A stretch of 64,000 nucleotides of DNA from contig NZ_UAQZ01000017.1 in assembly GCF_900446215.1 (NCBI RefSeq), positions 248,001-312,000 on the forward strand, given 5' to 3'. The stretch comes from Burkholderia cenocepacia (GTDB lineage Bacteria; Pseudomonadota; Gammaproteobacteria; Burkholderiales; Burkholderiaceae). Positions 60,459-64,000 of this stretch are shown one piece after another (the stretch's first letter is position 1; each line of letters starts with the position of its first letter). Position numbers and translations under genes: made by a program. Below the pieces are notes generated by a model, which was not told the origin of the DNA, ran no database searches, and saw only the letters and a program-made list of their open reading frames with translations.

Positions 60459-60519
60459 CGCGCCGCGCCGTCATGCGCCGCTGCTACGATAGCCGGCGCC
60501 CCTCCTGAAACGATTCGCC

Positions 60520-61458
60520 ATGCGCCGACTCGCCCTTCCGTTCGCCCTCGCCCTGATCGCCGGCGCGATCGCCACCGCCCATGCCACGCCGCCGGCACCG
60601 GCGCCCGCGGCATCGCCCGCGCAGCCGCCGGCCGTCCAGACCGCGACGACCCCGTCGACCGCGCAGGAGCCGTCCGTCAATCCGGGCAGCAGCGTCGTGC
60701 TGCGCACGTTCCGCTCGGCGTCGCTGAAGCGCGACTGGTCGTATACGGTCTACCTGCCGCCCGGCTACAACCCGGAAGGCGCGCGCTACCCGGTGATGTA
60801 CCTGCTGCACGGCAACGCGGGCAACGCGAACGACTGGGTCACGCAGGGCCGGCTGCAGGCCACCGCCGACACGCTGATCGAGCGCCACGACATCCCGCCC
60901 GTCGTGATCGTGATGCCGCAGGGCGGCACCGACTGGTACGTCGACCGCAAGGAGAAGATGCAGAGCGCGTTCCTCAACGACCTGCTGCCGGAAGTCGAAG
61001 CGCACTTCGCGGTGTCGAACCAGCGCGCGGGCCGCGCGATCGGCGGCGTGTCGATGGGCGGCTTCGGCGCGCTGCGCTTCTCGCTGCTCGAACCGGGGCT
61101 GTTCTGCGGCGCGATGCTGCTGAGCCCCGCGATCTATGCGAACGAGCCGCCGCTCAATTCCGCCGCGCGCTACGTCGGCGTGTTCGGCGATCGGCAGTTC
61201 GATTCACGCGTGTGGCACGAGTTGAACTACCCGGCGCTGCTGCGCGGCTATTTCGCGCGCAGCTGGCGCGTGCCGATGTTCATCGCGGCCGGCGACGACG
61301 ACCTGACGATCCAGGCGGAGTCGAGCGTGCTGTATACCCATTTGCGCCGCGCGCAGAATCCGGCCGAACTGCGCATCGTCGACGGCGGGCATACGTGGGA
61401 CGTGTGGCGCGGGTTGCTCGGGCAGGGGTTGAGGTATGCGTTGGAGTGTGTGAAGTAA
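60520..61458 (+). CDS. secreted alpha/beta-hydrolase esterase (EstA/Ag85-like, esterase D type)
   Basis: 312 residues. A signal peptide (cleaved after AHA, about residue 22) and a Pro/Ala/Thr linker precede the esterase domain: LKRDWSYTVYLPPGYNPEGARYPVMYLLHGNAGNANDW, nucleophile Ser178 in GGVSMGGFG, acid in IAAGDDDLTIQ and His in VDGGHTWDVW. This is the esterase D/Ag85 family that includes feruloyl and acetylxylan esterases. It follows the OpgC-like gene and is likely in the same operon and the same compartment. The exact ester is unknown. Confidence 0.88.
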   Translation: MRRLALPFALALIAGAIATAHATPPAPAPAASPAQPPAVQTATTPSTAQEPSVNPGSSVVLRTFRSASLKRDWSYTVYLPPGYNPEGARYPVMYLLHGNAGNANDWVTQGRLQATADTLIERHDIPPVVIVMPQGGTDWYVDRKEKMQSAFLNDLLPEVEAHFAVSNQRAGRAIGGVSMGGFGALRFSLLEPGLFCGAMLLSPAIYANEPPLNSAARYVGVFGDRQFDSRVWHELNYPALLRGYFARSWRVPMFIAAGDDDLTIQAESSVLYTHLRRAQNPAELRIVDGGHTWDVWRGLLGQGLRYALECVK

Positions 61459-61522
61459 AACGGGGCTGAACGCGCCCGGGCACGGCGCCAGCACGTGCGC
61501 GATGCCGGCCGCCCCGCGTGCG

Positions 61523-63124
61523 TCACACCTCCGCCCCAATCGTCTTTGCCATCCTGAGCGCCAGCGCATACCCGGTCAGCGTCGGATTGACCACCGACGA
61601 ACTCGGGTGCACGGCCGTGCTCGCGATGAACAGGTTCGGATGATCGTGCGTCCGGCAATCGCGATCGACGACCGAATCGGCCGGATCGTTGCCCATGATC
61701 GTCGTGCCCATGATGTGAGAACTCGGCACCCACGCATGGATGTCGTTCACGATCTCCGTCGCACCGAACACCTGCTGGAAATCGCGGTAATCGTCGAGCA
61801 CTTGCGACGCCGCACGCAACGAATAGTCGTACACGTCGTAGTCGGTGCGCGGCGTCGGCAAACCGAGCGCATCCTTGCGATCGCCGAGCGTCACGCGGTT
61901 GCGCGGGTCGGGCAGGATCTCGACGTAGCTCGCGATCTTCAGATAGCGCGCCGCGTCGTGGCGGATCCGTGCATCGAGCGCGTCGCCGACGACACCTTGC
62001 GCGATCAGCCGCCGCGTGACGATCTCGTTCGGCACCGTGTTGTCGAGAAAATGCCGGATCGCGCCGTGTTCGCGACGAAACGCGCCGTCGCGCCGCGTGT
62101 TGATGCTGCCTTGCTGGGTCGGACCACGCCCGGCCCACAACGGTTCGCGCGCGAGCATCGCAATCGCGCGGCCGGTGTGTCCCATCATGTTGCGGCCCAC
62201 CTGGCCCGACGTGTTCGCGACATCCGACATCAGCAGCAGCTTCGGAATCTCGACACCGTGCGCCGCGAGCACGAAGGTCCGCGCGGTCAGGCGCGTGCTG
62301 TTGCCATCCGGCGTCATGTAGTGGATCGCGGCGATCTTGCGATTTTCGCCGCGCTCGATCTTGTAGACGACCGCATTCGTCAGCAGCCGCGCGCCCTGCG
62401 CGACGGCGCGCAGCACCGGACGATCGCCGGAGAATTGCGCGCCGATCGGGCAGATCGGCGCGCAGTTGTTGTTGCCGGCGCAGGTCGGCCGGCCCTCGTA
62501 GGGCCGCGTCGCGCGCGCGTTGGGCTCGTCGACGAAACGATGACCGATCGTCGCGACCTTTTCCGCGACCTGCTGCGTCAGGTACGACCACGGCTGCTGA
62601 CGCATCGGGTAAGGCTTCGAGCGCGGCGGGAACGGCGCACCGCCCTGCCCGCTCTGGTCGTCGGTGTCCGAGCCCGACACGCCGATCTGTTCTTCCGCGA
62701 GCTGGTACCACGGCTCGAGCTCGTCATAACCGATCGGCCAGTCGCGCCCCTGCCCGTACAGGCTGTGCAGCCGGAAATCGTTCGGCAGCATGCGCCACGT
62801 CGCGCCACCCCAGTGCCACGTCGTACCGCCGACGAGCCGCAGGAACGACGGCTTCTGCAACACCGGGCCGACACTGTCGATGTAGCGATCCGAATAGCGG
62901 CCGGTGGACGACTTCGGCGCCCACGGCAGATCCGGATACGGGCCGTTGTAGTCCGACTTGTTGCCGTAGTTGCGGAACGCGCGAACGAGCTCGGCCCGCT
63001 TCACGTCCGGCCCCGCCTCGATCACGATGACGGACTTGCGTTGCTGCGTCAGCGACTGCGCCACGGCGCCGCCCAGGATGCCCGCGCCGATGACGATGAC
63101 GTCCGCGTCATAGGAACTGCTCAT
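61523..63124 (-). CDS. GMC-family FAD oxidoreductase, dehydrogenase large subunit with Fe-S motif
   Basis: 533 residues. An N-terminal Rossmann FAD site (DADVIVIGAGILGGAVAQSL) and the C-terminal GMC segment (STAVHPSSSVVNPTLTGYALALRMAK) are clear. The middle carries TCAGNNNCAPICPIGAQFSG, a Cys-x5-Cys-x3-Cys cluster as in the Fe-S-containing FAD glucose/gluconate dehydrogenase alpha subunits. It is encoded after a twin-arginine gamma subunit and a cytochrome c, the expected three-component membrane dehydrogenase that passes electrons to the respiratory chain. It oxidises a sugar, sugar acid or polyol; the substrate is not determined. Confidence 0.9.
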   Translation of the reverse strand: MSSSYDADVIVIGAGILGGAVAQSLTQQRKSVIVIEAGPDVKRAELVRAFRNYGNKSDYNGPYPDLPWAPKSSTGRYSDRYIDSVGPVLQKPSFLRLVGGTTWHWGGATWRMLPNDFRLHSLYGQGRDWPIGYDELEPWYQLAEEQIGVSGSDTDDQSGQGGAPFPPRSKPYPMRQQPWSYLTQQVAEKVATIGHRFVDEPNARATRPYEGRPTCAGNNNCAPICPIGAQFSGDRPVLRAVAQGARLLTNAVVYKIERGENRKIAAIHYMTPDGNSTRLTARTFVLAAHGVEIPKLLLMSDVANTSGQVGRNMMGHTGRAIAMLAREPLWAGRGPTQQGSINTRRDGAFRREHGAIRHFLDNTVPNEIVTRRLIAQGVVGDALDARIRHDAARYLKIASYVEILPDPRNRVTLGDRKDALGLPTPRTDYDVYDYSLRAASQVLDDYRDFQQVFGATEIVNDIHAWVPSSHIMGTTIMGNDPADSVVDRDCRTHDHPNLFIASTAVHPSSSVVNPTLTGYALALRMAKTIGAEV

Positions 63125-63150
63125 GATTTCGATCCTCGTTCGAAGGCGGC

Positions 63151-63684
63151 TCAGCCGGCGTCGGTGGCCGGGCGTGCGGTCCAGTACTCGGGGCGCGCGC
63201 GGATGTAGGTTGGAATGACCGTGACGTCGGAGGTCGGCTCGAACATCAGCGCGGTTTCGTAGCCGACCATGCGCGCCTGCCCGCCGTGACCGACGCTGCC
63301 GGTGTAGAAGGCTTCGATGATGGCCAGCGCCGTCGCGCGCAATTCGGGGGCGGCGACGCCCAACGTGCGCACGAACGTATCGACCGGCTGCGTGCCCGTG
63401 CCGATCGCGACGGCCAGCGCGCGCAGCCGTGCGGGGAATTCGCGGTCCTGCTCGACGAGGCCGTCGTAGACCGACTGCACGTAGCGCGACGGCAGCGCCG
63501 AGCGGCGCGTCAGGTACGCGGCCACTCCGGCAAAGTCCCGCAGCGGCACGGCCTGCGGCGCGGTGGCCGCGCGCGCGATCAGCATGCCGGCCGGCAACGC
63601 GGCGGCAAGCGCCGCACCGGCCGACAGCTTCACGAGCCGGCGGCGCTGCGCATCCGGTGCGCCGCTCACATCGAAATCGTTCAT
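63151..63684 (-). CDS. dehydrogenase gamma (small) subunit with Tat signal
   Basis: 177 residues. A twin-arginine region (QRRRLVKLSAGAALAAALP) provides Tat export for itself and, by analogy with FAD-glucose dehydrogenase, for the flavoprotein it binds. The mature part holds the family phrase GVAAYLTRRSALPSRYVQSVYDGL and ends with TYIRARPEYWTARP. It begins with a good AGGAGAGG binding site. It lies 26 bases upstream of the GMC subunit gene and 15 downstream of the cytochrome stop, so all three are cotranscribed. Its role is chaperone/maturation subunit. Confidence 0.88.
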   Translation of the reverse strand: MNDFDVSGAPDAQRRRLVKLSAGAALAAALPAGMLIARAATAPQAVPLRDFAGVAAYLTRRSALPSRYVQSVYDGLVEQDREFPARLRALAVAIGTGTQPVDTFVRTLGVAAPELRATALAIIEAFYTGSVGHGGQARMVGYETALMFEPTSDVTVIPTYIRARPEYWTARPATDAG

Positions 63685-63699
63685 CGCGTGCCTCTCCTG

Positions 63700-64000
63700 T
63701 CAGTGGGCGGGCGCCGTGCGAATCTTCGCGACCTCGGCCGCGCTCACGCGGGCCCGGCCGTTGCCGAATCGTTCGCTCAGGTAGTTCACCAGCGTCACCA
63801 CTTCGTCATCGTCGAGTTCGGTCTGGAACGCCGGCATGAAATAGTGCGTGGCGCCGTTGTTCACGCTCGCGCCATGCATGACGACCTGCAGCAGGTTCGA
63901 CGCGGTGGCGGTGCCGACCGCGCTATTGGCGAACAGCGACGGGAAGAAGCCGTCCGTCGTGCCGGCGCCCGTCATCCCGTGGCAGCTCGCGCAATGATCG
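63700..64000 (-). CDS. cytochrome c subunit of the dehydrogenase, C-terminal part
   Basis: The frame continues past the right edge, so only the C-terminal 100 residues or so are seen. It contains a covalent haem motif, CASCH, at about 63980-63994, then a class I cytochrome c domain with the axial Met region (HYFMPAFQTELDDDEVVTLVNYLSERFG). In this family the beta subunit carries three such haems, so this is probably the last of them. It is the first gene of the three-gene dehydrogenase operon in transcription order and transfers electrons from the flavoprotein to ubiquinone or an oxidase. Confidence 0.88.
   Translation of the reverse strand, partial: DHCASCHGMTGAGTTDGFFPSLFANSAVGTATASNLLQVVMHGASVNNGATHYFMPAFQTELDDDEVVTLVNYLSERFGNGRARVSAAEVAKIRTAPAH

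Noticed and set aside
1-64000. CRISPR array, tRNA, rRNA, prophage or replication origin
   Set aside because: I scanned for regularly spaced direct repeats, tRNA-like cloverleaf segments and phage or partition genes and saw none; this was by eye only.

Overview
The window is GC-rich, tightly packed bacterial DNA. The encoded families point to Burkholderia sensu stricto, most likely a Burkholderia cepacia complex member: many LysR regulators, a Burkholderia-type trimeric porin, a PenA-like lipoprotein, a FAD sugar dehydrogenase locus and an IS3-family element. It reads like an accessory or secondary-replicon segment, with transporters, single regulators and small operons but no rRNA, tRNA, phage or CRISPR. 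The species is an inference; family-level calls rest on motifs visible in the translations.

Layout. 1-6.5 kb: envelope and secreted proteins, a Bcr/CflA efflux pump, a GltI-like binding protein and a lipoprotein subtilase. 6.6-10 kb: the Mg2+ ATPase mgtA behind a long leader with small ORFs. 10-19.4 kb: regulators, a PBP7-type peptidase, a MarR regulator with a perfect operator followed by a cysteine-hydrolase homologue and an efflux pump, a SulP permease and a YbdG-like channel. 19.4-29.4 kb: a MocR regulator divergent from a YdeP-like molybdoenzyme/bestrophin pair, a FUSC/LysR divergent pair, and an EmrB-like pump behind two overlapping mini-ORFs. 29.6-37.9 kb: a lipoprotein, an orphan DdpA paralogue, a possible glycosyltransferase, an oxalate decarboxylase/Nramp pair and a hipBA toxin-antitoxin module. 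37.9-44.8 kb: a complete D-Ala-D-Ala dipeptide operon (RpiR regulator, ddpX, ddpA, ddpB, ddpC, ddpD, ddpF).

44.9-47.3 kb: glsB, followed by an IS3-family element that landed in the loop of the glsB terminator hairpin, then a pilin-like secreted protein. 47.3-50.6 kb: a LysR regulator, a class A beta-lactamase homologue that has lost its catalytic residues, an NlpD-like protein and a 36-aa membrane protein. 50.7-57.8 kb: a LysR/SnoaL-like pair, a 720-aa lipoprotein behind a LacI-type promoter/operator, a TauE/SafE transporter, and an aldo/keto reductase divergent from LysR. 57.8-64 kb: a porin, an OpgC-like membrane protein with a secreted esterase, and the 3' part of a cytochrome c/gamma/GMC-flavoprotein dehydrogenase operon that runs off the window.

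The most interesting signals are regulatory or degenerate rather than a new multi-gene machine: the inactivated PenA-like lipoprotein, the overlapping leader ORFs before the EmrB pump, the mgtA leader, the IS inside a terminator, and the LacI-controlled lipoprotein of unknown function.
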